From positions 310,001 to 374,000 of the forward strand of contig CAVUFH010000003.1 in the NCBI GenBank assembly GCA_963740835.1: 64,000 nucleotides of DNA, given 5' to 3'. The notes below the pieces were generated by a model. The model saw only the letters and a list, made by a program, of their open reading frames with translations, did not search any database and was not told the origin of the DNA. Every line of letters starts with the position of its first letter. Positions within the stretch are counted from its first letter, which is position 1. Origin of the DNA: CAVUFH01 sp963740835. Its GTDB lineage: Bacteria; Actinomycetota; Acidimicrobiia; IMCC26256; PALSA-610. Of this stretch, positions 50,953 to 61,205 are shown piece by piece. A program made the position numbers and the translations under genes.

Positions 50953-51435
50953 ATGCGCGCCGACACTGCCCAGCTCGACCGGTGGATGGGAACCGCGCTC
51001 GACGAAGCCCAGGTCGCACTCGAGCACGACGATGTGCCCGTGGGTGCGGTCCTGGTCGACCTCGCGTCCGGTCGGATCGTCGCCCGTCGCCACAACGAAC
51101 GCGAGCACGCCCACGACCCGACCGCGCACGCCGAGCTGCTCGCAATCCGCGACGCCGCGGCGGCCGCGGGCAGCTGGCGGCTCGACGACCACGCCCTCAT
51201 CGTCACGCTCGAGCCGTGCGTCATGTGTGCCGGCGCGGCGTGGTCGGCGCGGATCCCGCTCGTCGTCTTCGGCGCGACCGATCCGAAGGCGGGGGCATGC
51301 GGGAGCCTCTACAACTTCGCGGCGGACCCGCGCCTCAACCACACGGCTGAACTGGTGGCGGGCGTGCGCTCGGCGGAATGCGCCGCGCTGCTGACCGACT
51401 TCTTCGCCCGCAGGCGGGAACGACCCATCACCTAA
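50953..51435 (+). CDS. tadA: tRNA-specific adenosine deaminase
   Basis: 160 residues from ATG 50953; earlier codons in frame are antisense to the MFS gene. Zinc site: HAE with His59 and Glu61, then PCVMC with Cys89 and Cys92. It makes inosine at position 34 of tRNA-Arg. The next gene is tRNA-Ser(CGA). Confidence 0.94.
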   Translation: MRADTAQLDRWMGTALDEAQVALEHDDVPVGAVLVDLASGRIVARRHNEREHAHDPTAHAELLAIRDAAAAAGSWRLDDHALIVTLEPCVMCAGAAWSARIPLVVFGATDPKAGACGSLYNFAADPRLNHTAELVAGVRSAECAALLTDFFARRRERPIT

Positions 51436-51446
51436 CATCTCGCCCC

Positions 51447-51534
51447 GGAGGGATGCGAGAGCGGCCGAATCGGATGGTCTCGAAAACCATTGTGGCGCAA
51501 GCCACCGTGGGTTCAAATCCCACTCCCTCCGCCA
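51447..51534 (+). tRNA. tRNA-Ser (anticodon CGA)
   Basis: Acceptor GGAGGGA pairs with TCCCTCC, stem ATGGT/ACCAT holds loop CTCGAAA, a long variable arm and T arm CGTGG-GTTCAAAT-CCCAC follow, discriminator G at 51531 and CCA at 51532-51534. Confidence 0.96.
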
Positions 51535-51684
51535 CCGGCACACCAGCTGCCAACCGATCGGACCCCGCGCGCCGCGGGGTCCGATCGCGTCGGGTCCCGC
51601 TGCATCCGCTCGGGCCCGGTGCTGGGAGCGGGGGTGAAGCCGCGATACTCAACCAGCACCCTGCACCGACCGAGGTTCGTCCCG

Positions 51685-52966
51685 TTGCCGACCGATCCTG
51701 CAGTCATCACCGCCCTCGAGGCTGCCGTCGCGGCCGAGCCGGGCAACACCGCGCTGCGGCTGCACCTCGCCGGGCTGCTCGTCGACGGCGAACCTGCACG
51801 CGCTGCTCGCGCACTGTCAGCAGATCCTGGCCGACGAGCCGCACCGCCTCGACGCGCTGCGACTCGCCGCCCGAGCCGCCCGGGCCGAGGGGAACGAAGC
51901 GCTCGCCACCGCGTACGAGTCCCTGGCCGCGGGGGCGGGCGAGCCCTTGGCCGCCGGTGTGGACACGGAACCCGAAGCGCCCACCGCACCGGCGCCGGTC
52001 GCGGCCGGACCGGTACCGCTCGGTCCGTCGGCCGACCCCGCCTTCGACGCCGAGTTGGAAGCGCTGCTCCGCAACGCCGCGAGCGACGCCGTCGACATCG
52101 AAGCACCGGGGATGACGCTGGCGGACGTGGGCGGCCTCGACGACGTGAAGCGGCAGATCGAGCTCTCGTTCCTGGCACCGATGCGGAACCCGGAGCTGCG
52201 GCAGATGTACGGCAAGTCGCTGCGCGGCGGGTTGCTCCTCTACGGACCTCCGGGATGCGGCAAGACGTTCCTCGCGCGCGCCATCGCGGGCGAGCTCGAC
52301 GCCGGCTTCTACGCGATCGGGCTGCACGAAGTGCTCGACATGTGGCTCGGGCAGAGCGAGCAGAACCTCCACGAGGTATTCGAACGGGCGCGTGCGAACA
52401 CCCCGTGCGTGCTCTTCCTCGACGAGGTCGACGCGCTCGGGCAGAAGCGCAGCCAGCTCACGCACTCGGCCGGGCGCAACGTCGTGGTCCAGCTCCTCTC
52501 CGAGCTCGACGGCATGGGCGCCGACAACGAAGGCATCTTCGTGCTCGCGGCGACGAACCAACCGTGGGACGTCGACCCCGCGCTGCGCCGGCCCGGCCGC
52601 CTCGACCGCACGATCCTCGTGGTGCCGCCCGATGAGGACGCCCGCCGCAAGATCCTCGAAGTCCACCTGCGCGACAAGCCGGTGGAGGGCGTCGACCTCC
52701 GTCGCATCGCGGCCCGCACCGACGGATACTCCGGCGCCGATCTCCGGTTGGTGTGCGAAGCCGCGGCCGAGCTCGCGATCGAGGACTCCCTGCGGCAAGG
52801 GCGGCCGCGTCCCATCGGCCAGGACGATCTCGTTGCCGCGCTCGCACGGGCAACACCGAGCACACGCTCGTGGTTCGACATGGCCCGCAACGTCGTCACG
52901 TTCGCAAATGACGCCGGTGAGTACGACGACCTGAAGTCCTACATGCGCAAACGCCGGCTGTTGTGA
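51685..52966 (+). CDS. CDC48/FtsH-like AAA+ ATPase with TPR-like N-terminus (apparent frameshift)
   Basis: The AAA core is Walker A GPPGCGKTFLARAIAGE, Walker B CVLFLDEVDALGQKR, sensor 1 LAATNQPWDVD, arginine fingers ALRRPGRLDRT and a lid with GYSGADLRLVCEAAA. Upstream, LPTDPAVITALEAAVAAEPGNTALRLHL and, after a frame change near 51794, HCQQILADEPHRLDALRLAARAAR, form TPR-like helices, so the intact protein starts near TTG 51685 (or GTG 51634); a shorter ATG-started product at 51947 would lack them. The stop overlaps the next gene (GTGA). Confidence 0.85.
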
Positions 52967-53964
52967 GCGACAATGACGCAGTCGAACGGCGCGTGCAGGC
53001 GTTGCTGGAGCTCGGACGCGTCGACGACGCGATCCGCGAGCTCACGCCCGCGATCGCGTCGGACCCGACCAGTGCCGCACTGCTCGTCATGCTCTCGGAG
53101 GCGTTGCTGCGCGCGGGACGTCCCGCCGAGGCCGAACGCGCCGCACGCGACGCGATCACGCGCGCACCGCAATGGGCGAGCTCGTACCGTGCGCTGGGGC
53201 GCGCGCTGAACGACCTCGGAAACCGAACCGGCGCGCGCGGCGCGTTCGAGCACGCAGTCGCGATCGATCCCGGTGACCCGACCTCGATGTTCTACGTCGC
53301 GGTGGCGCGGGCGAAGACGCGCGACGCCGCCGGCGCGCGCGCCGCCGCGCTCGAGGTGAAGCGCCTGACGCCGGGCGCTGCGCTCGGCTATCACGCGGCC
53401 GGGTTCGTCGCCATCGAGCTGGGCCACTGGGCCGATGCCGAGGGCGAGTACCGCAGCGCGCTGCGGCTCGCGCCGACCTCGGCCGACTTCTTGAACAACC
53501 TCGGGCTCGCGGTGCTACGGCAGGGCCGCACGCACGAGGCCACCGAACTCTTCACCCAGGCCGGTGCGCTCGAGCCGACGAGTGACCGCCTGCGCAACAA
53601 CACGCGCGCCGCCGCGCGCGCCCACACATCGATCCTCGGCGCGGCACAGCTCCGGTTCAACGGTGCGCCGCGCTGGGTATGGCTGGCAGGATGGTTCGTC
53701 CTGCTGCAGGTCGTGATCAACCTGCCGGACCCGTGGGCCGCGATCGGCCTCGCCGTCATCGTCGGCGCACCGCTGATCTTCGCGGTCCTGCGGCGGCGCG
53801 AGCTTCCCGATGCCGCGCGCCACATCTTGCGAACCGACGCTTCACACGGCTGGTCGCCCCGCCGGTGGACGAGACGTACATGGGCCATCGGCGCGCTCGT
53901 CGTTGTGAGCGTGGTCCTCACGATCGTCGTGCTGTTCGCGACCGGCGCGATGACCTGGTCATGA
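52963..53964 (+). CDS. TPR-repeat protein with C-terminal membrane helices
   Basis: 333 residues from GTG 52963. About six TPR helical pairs span residues 1-205 (for instance ALLVMLSEALLRAGRPAEAERAARDAI and FLNNLGLAVLRQGRTHEATELF), then three hydrophobic segments, including WVWLAGWFVLLQVVINL and AIGALVVVSVVLTIVVLFATG. It is coupled to the AAA ATPase gene, which has a TPR-like part of its own, so the two products may form a membrane-tethered complex. Confidence 0.87.
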   Translation: MSDNDAVERRVQALLELGRVDDAIRELTPAIASDPTSAALLVMLSEALLRAGRPAEAERAARDAITRAPQWASSYRALGRALNDLGNRTGARGAFEHAVAIDPGDPTSMFYVAVARAKTRDAAGARAAALEVKRLTPGAALGYHAAGFVAIELGHWADAEGEYRSALRLAPTSADFLNNLGLAVLRQGRTHEATELFTQAGALEPTSDRLRNNTRAAARAHTSILGAAQLRFNGAPRWVWLAGWFVLLQVVINLPDPWAAIGLAVIVGAPLIFAVLRRRELPDAARHILRTDASHGWSPRRWTRRTWAIGALVVVSVVLTIVVLFATGAMTWS

Positions 53965-53990
53965 CGCGGTCACGTCGCCTTGGGTCATGA

Positions 53991-54152
53991 TCAGCGAGGG
54001 CGCTCGGGTGTGACCTCGTTCGCGTCGGCCGTGGTTTCGCCGATCGCGTCCGGCTCGAAGCCGACGCCGACGCGCTCCTCCGGTCGCCGTTCCTCTTGCC
54101 GCGCGAGATCCCGCAAGACCCGTTCGTCGGCTGCGGTGAGCGGCGGTTGCAT
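53991..54152 (-). CDS. Possible small hydrophilic protein
   Basis: 53 residues starting MQPPLTAADERVLRDLARQEERR; acidic/basic mixed, no family recognised. Composition fits coding, but the start has no good ribosome site. It fills an otherwise empty 290-base gap between the TPR gene and metF. Confidence 0.35.
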   Translation of the reverse strand: MQPPLTAADERVLRDLARQEERRPEERVGVGFEPDAIGETTADANEVTPERPR

Positions 54153-54252
54153 GATGCTGCGGGGCCAGAGCCGGCGGGCTCGCACGACGTTGACCTCGGC
54201 TGCATATCTGCTGACCGAACACAGGGAACGGTTGCAGCGTCGCCCGGATCCG

Positions 54253-54727
54253 TCAGCCGGGTGACTGCAAGCCCAGGTTCGAGTAGATCTCGCGCGTCGC
54301 GGTGGAGCGGTTCAACGTGTAGAAGTGGAAGCGCTGGACGCCACCGGCGCGCAGCGCTTCGCACAGGTCCGTCGCCGCTTCCACCCCGACCCGGTGCATC
54401 GCGTCAGGATCGTCCTCGACGGCGCGTAGACGATCCTCGAGCCACTTCGGGAAGTCGGCGCCCGAGAGCTCTGCCATCCGCTTCACCGATTTCACGTTGG
54501 TGACGGGCATGATGCCCGGCGTGACCGGGGTGGTGACGCCGAGCCGATCGAGATCGGCAAGGAAGTCGAACCACACCTGGGGTTCGAAGAAGAACTGCGA
54601 GACGCCGAAGTCGGCCGCCGCGAGCTTCTCCGCCTGCCGACGTCGGTCCTCGCTCACCTCCGTCGATGCGGGATGACCCTCGGGGTGCACCGCGACACCG
54701 ACCGAGAACGCGTCGAACTCGCGCCGC
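54253..54727 (-). CDS. metF: Methylenetetrahydrofolate reductase, C-terminal segment (after frameshift)
   Basis: From about 54727 the frame reads FDAFSVGVAVHPEGHP and continues FFFEPQVWFDFLADL and GIMPVTNVKSVKRM, all MetF signatures, ending FHFYTLNRSTATREIYSNLGL. It is the second half of the gene starting at 55114 and lacks its own start. Confidence 0.8.
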
Positions 54728-55114
54728 GAGCTGGATGAGATCGGTTGCATGGTCGAGTTCACCCGGAGGCAGGTTCAGGTCCTTGGGCGGGTCGCCGCGC
54801 AGGGCCAGCACGTTCTGCACTCCGGCTTCCGCGTAGCGGCCGAGGATCTCCTCGAGCTCCGCACGCGAGTGCGCCGCGCACGTGAGGTGAGCCATCGCCG
54901 TCATCGACGTCTGTTCGTTGATCCATACGACGAGGTCGTGCGTGCGTTCACGCGTCGTGCCACCCGCGCCGTAGGTCACCGAGACGAACGAAGGATGGAG
55001 CTCTTCGAGATCCTTCAGCGTCGCTTCCAGCTGGAGTTCGGCGGCCGGGGTCTTAGGCGGGAAGAACTCGAACGAGTTGGCGGGTCCGTCCGCGATGACG
55101 TCAGTGATCCTCAT
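54727..55114 (-). CDS. metF: Methylenetetrahydrofolate reductase, N-terminal segment
   Basis: Starts MRITDVIADGPANSFEFFPPKTPAAE, then FVSVTYGAGGTTRERTHDLV and VQNVLALRGDPP, the flavin/folate site of MetF. Coding shifts near 54727, at QLAAR, where one extra G accounts for it. Total about 285 residues. Supplies methyl-tetrahydrofolate for methionine. Confidence 0.85.
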
Positions 55115-55123
55115 CGAACAATT

Positions 55124-57276
55124 TTAGACACGTACCGGGGCGCGGTGCCCATGGAAGCGCCGAAGGCGCAGCGAGTTGCTGACGACGAACACCGAAGAGA
55201 AGGCCATCGCGCCGGCCGCGATGATCGGGTTCAGCAGGCCTACCGCCGCGAGCGGGATCGCGGCGACGTTGTAGGCGAACGCCCAGAAGAGGTTGCCCTT
55301 GATGGTGCCGAGCGTCCGGCGGGCGAGTGCGATCGCGTCGGCCGCGCCGATCAGGTCACCGCCCACCAGGGTGAGATCGCTCGCCTCGATCGCGACGTCG
55401 GCACCGGTTCCGAGCGCGATACCGAGATCCGCCTGCGCGAGCGCGGGCGCGTCGTTCACGCCATCACCGACGACGGCGACCCGTTTGGTATTGCGCTGCA
55501 GTTCGCGCACGACCTCCACCTTGCCCGCAGGCAGCAGCCCGGCGACGACGCGATCGATCCCGACCTCGGCTGCGACCGCGTGCGCGGTGGTCGGCGCGTC
55601 GCCGGTCGCCATGACCACTTCGAGCCCGAGCTCGTGGAACGCGCGCACCGCGGCGCGCGACGACGGCTTCACCGTATCGGCGACCACGAACACCGCCTGC
55701 GGCGCTCCGTCCCATCCCGCGACCACTGCGGTACGGCCGCCGGAACCCGCGGCGCGCGATCGCGTCCGACAAGTCGGCGACGAGCGTCGGGAATCGCGAG
55801 GCTCGGCCCACCACGACGTCGTGTCCGTCGACCGTCGCGCGCACTCCCGATCCGGGGTCGTTCGTGAACGTGTCGGGCCCGACCAGCTCGACACCGCCCG
55901 CACGCGCGCCACGTGCGATCGCCTGCGCGATCGGGTGCTCGGAGGCATCCTCGGCCGACCCCGCAAGGCGCAGCGCATCACCGACCGAAACGCCCGGCGC
56001 AGTGACGACGTCGACGAGCTCCATGCGGCCGGCGGTGATCGTGCCGGTCTTGTCGAGGACGACGCGGTCGAGACGCTGCGTTGCCTCGAGCACATCGCCA
56101 CCCTTGATGACGATGCCGAGCTGGGCGCCGCGACCGGTGCCGACCATGATCGCGGTCGGCGTCGCGAGGCCGAGCGCGCACGGGCACGCGATGATCAGCA
56201 CCGCGATCGCCGCCGTGAAGGCGTCCGCCGCCGAGTGTTGGGTCACGAGCCACGCGGCCGCGGTGAGCAACGCGATCGCGATCACCACCGGCACGAAGAC
56301 GCTCGACACTCGGTCGGCCAGCCGTTGCACCGGCGCCTTCGCAGACTGTGCCTGCTCGACGAGCCGGGCGATCTGGGCGAGTGCGGTGTCGCTCCCCACG
56401 CGGGTGGCCCGGACGACGAGCCGACCCGACGCGTTGACCGTCGCACCGAGCACCTCCGCGCCGGCGGTGACCTCCACTGGCACGGACTCGCCGCTCAGCA
56501 TCGACACGTCGACCGCGCTCGCCCCGTCGACGACGACTCCATCGGTCGCGATCTTCTCGCCGGGGCGCACGACGAACAGGTCGCCGACAACGAGGCTCGC
56601 GATCGGGATCTCGTCACCGTTCTCGAGGCGGGCCGTCTTCGCACCCAGCGCGAGGAGCGCGCGCGATGGCGTGTGCGGTGCGGCCGCGCGCTCGCGCCTC
56701 GAGGTAGCGACCGAGCAGGATCAGCGTGATGATCACGGCTGCGGTCTCGAAGTACATGTTCGCGGTGCTGCCCGCGAGAACGGCGCCGAGCGACCACGTC
56801 CAGGCCGCGATCGTGCCGACGGACACCAGCGTGTCCATCGTGACCGCACCGTGGCGGAGGTTCATCAGCGTGGCGCGGTGGAACATCCAGCCCGCCCACC
56901 AGACGACGGGCGTCGAGAACGCGAGTGCCCCCCACTCCCAACCGGCGAAGTGCCAACGGTCGACCATCGACACGGCGAGCAGCGGCAGTGTCAGCAGCGC
57001 CGCGGGTACCAGCCGCCCAAGAACCGCGCGAGCTTCGTCTCTCTCGGGAGCCGCGCGTTCGGGGTCACCGACCCGATAGCCGAGGCCGCCGACTCTCTGC
57101 GCGAGCACCGGCCGGCCGACGACGGTGGGGTCGAACCGCACCGTCGCCCGGGCAGTCGCATAGTTGACGATCGCCGTCGCGACGCCGGGCACCTCGGCCA
57201 GGCCCTTCTCGAGCCGGGCCGCGCACGACGCACACGTCATCCCCTCGATGGGGAGGTCGAGCACCGCGGGTTCCAT
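55124..57276 (-). CDS. copA: Copper-translocating P1B ATPase (two apparent frameshifts)
   Basis: About 717 residues when joined. Frame 1 (57276 to about 56665): heavy-metal domain with GMTCASCAARLEKGL, then helices. Frame 2 (about 56665 to 55750): DGVVVDGASAVDVSMLSGESVPVEV, CPCALGLATPTA metal site and VVLDKTGTIT phosphorylation site. Frame 3 (about 55750 to 55124): RTAVVAGWDG, VMATGDAPTTAHAVAAEVGI, VGDGVNDAPALAQADLGIA. All catalytic parts are present. It pumps Cu+ out of the cytoplasm and diverges from csoR. Confidence 0.87.
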
Positions 57277-57334
57277 GTGCGCTACTATACCCCCCTATCC
57301 TATAAGGTCGGCAAGGCGCACGACCCCGAGGAGC
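57277..57334. promoter_or_regulatory. copA-csoR divergent promoter and CsoR-type operator
   Basis: TACTATACCCCCCTATCCTATA (57282-57303) is AT-rich with a central C-run, as in CsoR operators (consensus close to TACCCC-N-GGGGTA, here only partly symmetric). TATCCTATAAGG may serve as a -10. Copper sensing by CsoR would lift repression of both genes. Confidence 0.55.
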
Positions 57335-57619
57335 ATGATGCGCGGCTACACGATGAACCGAGACGACTACCTGAACCGACTGCGTCGGATCGAGGGGCAG
57401 GTCCGCGGGCTGCAGCGCATGATCACCGAGGACGAGTACTGCATCGATGTCCTCACGCAGATCGCGTCGGTCTCCAAGGCCCTCCAAGGCGTCGGCCTCG
57501 GGCTGCTCGACGAGCACCTGCGCCACTGCGTCGCCGACGCGGTGCGCGCCGACGACGAACAGGGTGACGAGAAGGTGCACGAAGCGGTGGCGGCGGTGGA
57601 ACGCCTCCTCCGGGCCTGA
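57335..57619 (+). CDS. csoR: CsoR-type copper-sensing repressor
   Basis: 94 residues from ATG 57335 or 57338 (GAGGAG just upstream). YLNRLRRIEGQVRGLQRMITEDEYCIDVLTQIASV and LLDEHLRHCVADAV give the C-H-C copper site of CsoR. It should repress copA. An ORF running further upstream is copA antisense. Confidence 0.92.
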   Translation: MMRGYTMNRDDYLNRLRRIEGQVRGLQRMITEDEYCIDVLTQIASVSKALQGVGLGLLDEHLRHCVADAVRADDEQGDEKVHEAVAAVERLLRA

Positions 57620-57652
57620 CGACATCCCGATCCCTCGCTCTAGTCTCTCGCC

Positions 57653-58819
57653 ATGACTCAAGCCGAGGTTGCGCCCGAGAAGAAGGAGCGCTGGTCGTTC
57701 TCGTGGAAGCACCTCTACGACGAGGTGGTCACGTCAGGGCTCTGCACCGGTTGCGCGGGTTGCGTCATCGCGTGCCCGCACGACGTTCTCTCGTACGACG
57801 ACTCCAACGGTCAGTACAAGCCGATCCAGGTCGAGGAGTACGGCGGTCCCGGCGATTGCAGCCACGGCGACAAGGCGTGCACCTCGTGCACCCGGGCGTG
57901 CCCGCGGTTCCGCGCCTGGGAACCAGAGATCGACAACTTCATGTTCGGGCGGGAGCGGTTGCCCGAGGAAGTGTCGGGCGTGTTCAAGGACATCTGCTTG
58001 GCGCGCGCCGCCGACCCCGAGCTCCACGAAGTCGGCCAGGACGGCGGGCTCGTGTCGGCGATGCTCGTGTATGCGCTCGAGCACGACATGATCGACGCCG
58101 CGCTCGTGTCCTACCTCGAGGGCGACGGCACGTCATGGAAGGCCGTGCCCGGCATCGCGCGCAACCGCGCCGACGTCATCGCCTCCGCCGGCAGCCGGTA
58201 CACGTACTCGGCGAACACGCTTGCGTACCAAGGCCTCGAGAAGGAGGACGAGCGGATCGCGCTCGTCGGCATGTCGTGCCAGTCGTCGGCGCCGCCCGTG
58301 ATGAAGCAGCGCAAGGCGGGCAAGGTCGCCCGACGGTTGTCCCTCAACATCGGACTGCTGTGCTCGAAGACGTTCGACGACGCGATCTTCGAGGAGCTGT
58401 TCGAAGCGAAGTACGGCTTGAAGAAGGCCGACATCAAGAAGATGAACATCAAGGGCGTGTTCCAGATCTGGATGCACGACGGCGCGTACCACGAGGTGCC
58501 GCTGAAGGAGTGCCATCAGTGGACGCGTGAGGGTTGCAAGATGTGTCCCGACTTCGCGGCCGAACACGCCGATATCTCCACCGGCGGCATCGGCAAGTAC
58601 AACGACTGGACGCTGACCATCGTGCGCACCGACGCCGGCCGGGAGCTCATGGAGCGAATGCTCGCCGACGGTGTGATCGAGACCCGACCCGGCGACGACG
58701 ACCCCGACGCGATCGCGCTCATGCACAAGCTGTCGACGCGATCGCGCAAGCGCTGGCCGGAGTTCGCGATCCCCGGCCCGCGCCGGATCGCGCCGGTCGA
58801 CAAACCCGCTGCAGGCTAG
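57653..58819 (+). CDS. Coenzyme F420 hydrogenase/dehydrogenase beta subunit family iron-sulfur protein
   Basis: 388 residues. Two ferredoxin-type clusters, CTGCAGCVIACP and CTSCTRACP, precede an FrhB domain: DGGLVSAMLVYALEHDMIDAALVS, VGMSCQSSAPPVM, LLCSKTFDDAIFEELF and CKMCPDFAAEHADISTGGIG. FrhB-type proteins reduce or oxidise F420 with a flavin, or act as ferredoxin-linked reductases. Electron partner not identified. It precedes a two-component system. Confidence 0.9.
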   Translation: MTQAEVAPEKKERWSFSWKHLYDEVVTSGLCTGCAGCVIACPHDVLSYDDSNGQYKPIQVEEYGGPGDCSHGDKACTSCTRACPRFRAWEPEIDNFMFGRERLPEEVSGVFKDICLARAADPELHEVGQDGGLVSAMLVYALEHDMIDAALVSYLEGDGTSWKAVPGIARNRADVIASAGSRYTYSANTLAYQGLEKEDERIALVGMSCQSSAPPVMKQRKAGKVARRLSLNIGLLCSKTFDDAIFEELFEAKYGLKKADIKKMNIKGVFQIWMHDGAYHEVPLKECHQWTREGCKMCPDFAAEHADISTGGIGKYNDWTLTIVRTDAGRELMERMLADGVIETRPGDDDPDAIALMHKLSTRSRKRWPEFAIPGPRRIAPVDKPAAG

Positions 58820-58848
58820 GAATCCCTGAACAGGAATCGAGGACTGGC

Positions 58849-59520
58849 ATGGCTGAGCGCGACGAAGTCACCAGCGCCGACGTGCGAGTCCTGCTCGTCG
58901 AGGACCATGCGATGTTCGCCCGCGGCATCGAGGCCGCGCTCGCCGAGGAAGACGGCCTCGAGATCGTGGGCATCGCGGGCACGGTGGACGAAGGCGTCAT
59001 GCGCTTCAAACAACTCGACCCCGACGTCGTCGTCATGGACTACCGCCTTCCCGACGGCGAAGGCACCGAGGCCACACGCCGCATTCGGGTGATCGATGGC
59101 GAAGCGGCCGTGCTGCTCCTCACCGGCGCCGACGATCCGAGCGTCGTCTCCGACGCGCTCGACTCCGGGTGTAGCGGCTTCGTGTCGAAGGACCGCGACG
59201 TCGACGATCTCGTGAGCGCGATCCGCGCCGTCGCACGCGGCGCCGCGGTGTTCCCGGCCGATCTGCTGTCACGAGCGCTCAGCCCGCCGACCGACAAGCA
59301 GGGCGTCGGCGCCGACCTCACCGCGCGCGAACGCGAGGTGCTGGCAATGCTCGCCGACGGCGCCTCCACGGAGGAGATCGGGAGCGGCCTCTTCCTGAGC
59401 CTGCACACCGTCCGCAACCACGTCCGCAACATCCTCACGAAGCTGCACGCCCGGACGAAGCTCGAGGCCGTCGTCATCGCGGCACGCGCGGGATTGGTCG
59501 ATCTGCGCCCCGACACGTGA
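58849..59520 (+). CDS. NarL/LuxR-family response regulator
   Basis: 223 residues from ATG 58849 with GAGG six bases upstream. Receiver: VRVLLVEDHAMFARGIEAAL, Asp64 in VVMDYRLPDG, Lys in FVSKDRD. C-terminal LuxR helix-turn-helix: LTAREREVLAMLADGASTEEIG and SLHTVRNHVRNILTKLHARTKLEAVV. The stop overlaps the start of the histidine kinase (GTGA), so they are a pair. Confidence 0.95.
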   Translation: MAERDEVTSADVRVLLVEDHAMFARGIEAALAEEDGLEIVGIAGTVDEGVMRFKQLDPDVVVMDYRLPDGEGTEATRRIRVIDGEAAVLLLTGADDPSVVSDALDSGCSGFVSKDRDVDDLVSAIRAVARGAAVFPADLLSRALSPPTDKQGVGADLTAREREVLAMLADGASTEEIGSGLFLSLHTVRNHVRNILTKLHARTKLEAVVIAARAGLVDLRPDT

Positions 59521-61196
59521 GAAGCCTGCGCGCTCGCGTCGCGTTGATCGTGGTGCTGGCGTTCGTCCCGGCGTTCGTCGTCGTCTATCTCATCTCCCGC
59601 GACGACCGCACCGAAGCGCGCAACGACAGCGCCGACGAAACCCGAGCACTCGCCGCGAACGTCGCGGAGCAGTACGACCACCTGATCGGCGACACACAGA
59701 CCTTGCTGCGCGCGATCGGTTCGATTCCGCCGAACGACGCGATCCTCGCGCAGTGCGACCCCGCCCTCACCGCGATCACGCGCCAGACGCCGACCTATTC
59801 GAACCTCTTCATCGTCAATGTCGACGGAAGCGTGGTCTGCAGTGCGAAACCGACCGCGCCCACCGTGGACACCGAGTCGGAGTGGATGACGCAGGCCTTG
59901 TCCGAAGGCAGCTTCGTCGGCCTCGACGGCGGGAGCGGCGCCGACAAGGTCTTCACCGTGGCGATCGGCCTTGACGGCGTGAACGGCCCGTTCGTAGTCG
60001 CCGCCCAGATCGAGCTCGACGGACTCGCGTCGGTCGTCGGATCGATGGAGTCGTCCGCGGACGCGGCGGTGACGGTCGTCGATGGCGCGAACGTGATCTT
60101 GTTCCAACGGCCCGCCGACGTCACCGTTGGGCGCGTCGCGACGAACTCCGGCTGGTTCGCGGCGCTGCGCCGTTCCGGCGACCACGTCGTCGTCGTGACG
60201 AAGGGTCCAGACGGCGTGCGACGGATCTACACCGGTGAGCGGCTCAGCGACCCGGCCGGCGCCGTCGCGCTCGCGGGGATCCCGACCAAGGTGGCGTACG
60301 CGGAACCTGCGCACTGGCTCCGCGTCCGCGTTGTCGCGCTGCTGATCGCGACCCTCATCGCGCTGGTGATCGCGCTCGCGTTCGCGCACATCTCCGTCAT
60401 CCGTCGTATCCGCGAGCTCGTCACCATGACCCGCCGCATCGGCGCCGGCGATCTCTCGGCCCGTTCGGAGGCGCGCACGAGCGACGAGATCGGCGAGCTC
60501 GGCCGCTCCCTCGACTCGATGGCCGACGAGCTCCGCGTGCGGGAGGCCGAACGTGCCCACCTGCTCGACGCGATCGTCGAAGCGAGCGAAGAAGAACGCA
60601 AGCGCATCGCCGGCGACGTGCACGACGACTCGATCCAGGTGATGTCGGCCCACGTCATGAACCTGCAGCTCCTGCGCCGCCGCGCCGACGACCCCGAGCT
60701 CCAGACTCGGATCCGCGACCTCGAGGAGTCGGGTCGCGCCGCCACCGCCCGCTTGCGAGATCTCGTGTTCGAGCTGCACTCGCCGACGCTCGAGGAGCAC
60801 GGGCTGAAAGCCGCACTCGAGACCCTCCTGGACCGCGCGTTCGAAGGCGAGGACGTCGTCTGCTCCGTGACGAGCACACTGACCGTCGAACCACCCATGC
60901 CGACCGCGGCAACCGCATACCGCATCGCGCAAGAAGCGATCCGCAACGCCCGCCAGCACGCCGACGCGCGCACGATCGCGGTCGAAGTCGGACGCGACGG
61001 GCCGGAGCTCGTCATGCGTGTCGTCGATGACGGGCGCGGGTTCGACCCGGCCGCGCTCGGGGATCGGCCCGGGCACCTCGGCCTGCGGGGAATGAGCGAG
61101 CGCGCCGCCGCGGTCGGCGGCGACGTCACGGTGGCAGCCGAGCCGGGGCACGGCACCACCATCGAGTGCCGCCTGCCGTGGCTCGTCCCCGAATGA
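59517..61196 (+). CDS. Membrane sensor histidine kinase (HisKA_3, NarX/LiaS type)
   Basis: 559 residues from GTG 59517. An N-terminal membrane helix, an extracellular sensor (about 35-255) resembling a Cache-type fold, a second helix (RVVALLIATLIALVIALAFAHISV), HAMP (RRIRELVTMTRRIGAGDLSARSEA), then phospho-acceptor His369 in EERKRIAGDVHDDSIQVM and a HATPase domain with EAIRNARQHADAR and DDGRGFDP. Signal unknown. Coupled with the response regulator upstream. Confidence 0.94.
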   Translation: MRSLRARVALIVVLAFVPAFVVVYLISRDDRTEARNDSADETRALAANVAEQYDHLIGDTQTLLRAIGSIPPNDAILAQCDPALTAITRQTPTYSNLFIVNVDGSVVCSAKPTAPTVDTESEWMTQALSEGSFVGLDGGSGADKVFTVAIGLDGVNGPFVVAAQIELDGLASVVGSMESSADAAVTVVDGANVILFQRPADVTVGRVATNSGWFAALRRSGDHVVVVTKGPDGVRRIYTGERLSDPAGAVALAGIPTKVAYAEPAHWLRVRVVALLIATLIALVIALAFAHISVIRRIRELVTMTRRIGAGDLSARSEARTSDEIGELGRSLDSMADELRVREAERAHLLDAIVEASEEERKRIAGDVHDDSIQVMSAHVMNLQLLRRRADDPELQTRIRDLEESGRAATARLRDLVFELHSPTLEEHGLKAALETLLDRAFEGEDVVCSVTSTLTVEPPMPTAATAYRIAQEAIRNARQHADARTIAVEVGRDGPELVMRVVDDGRGFDPAALGDRPGHLGLRGMSERAAAVGGDVTVAAEPGHGTTIECRLPWLVPE

Positions 61197-61205
61197 GCGG
61201 GGGCT

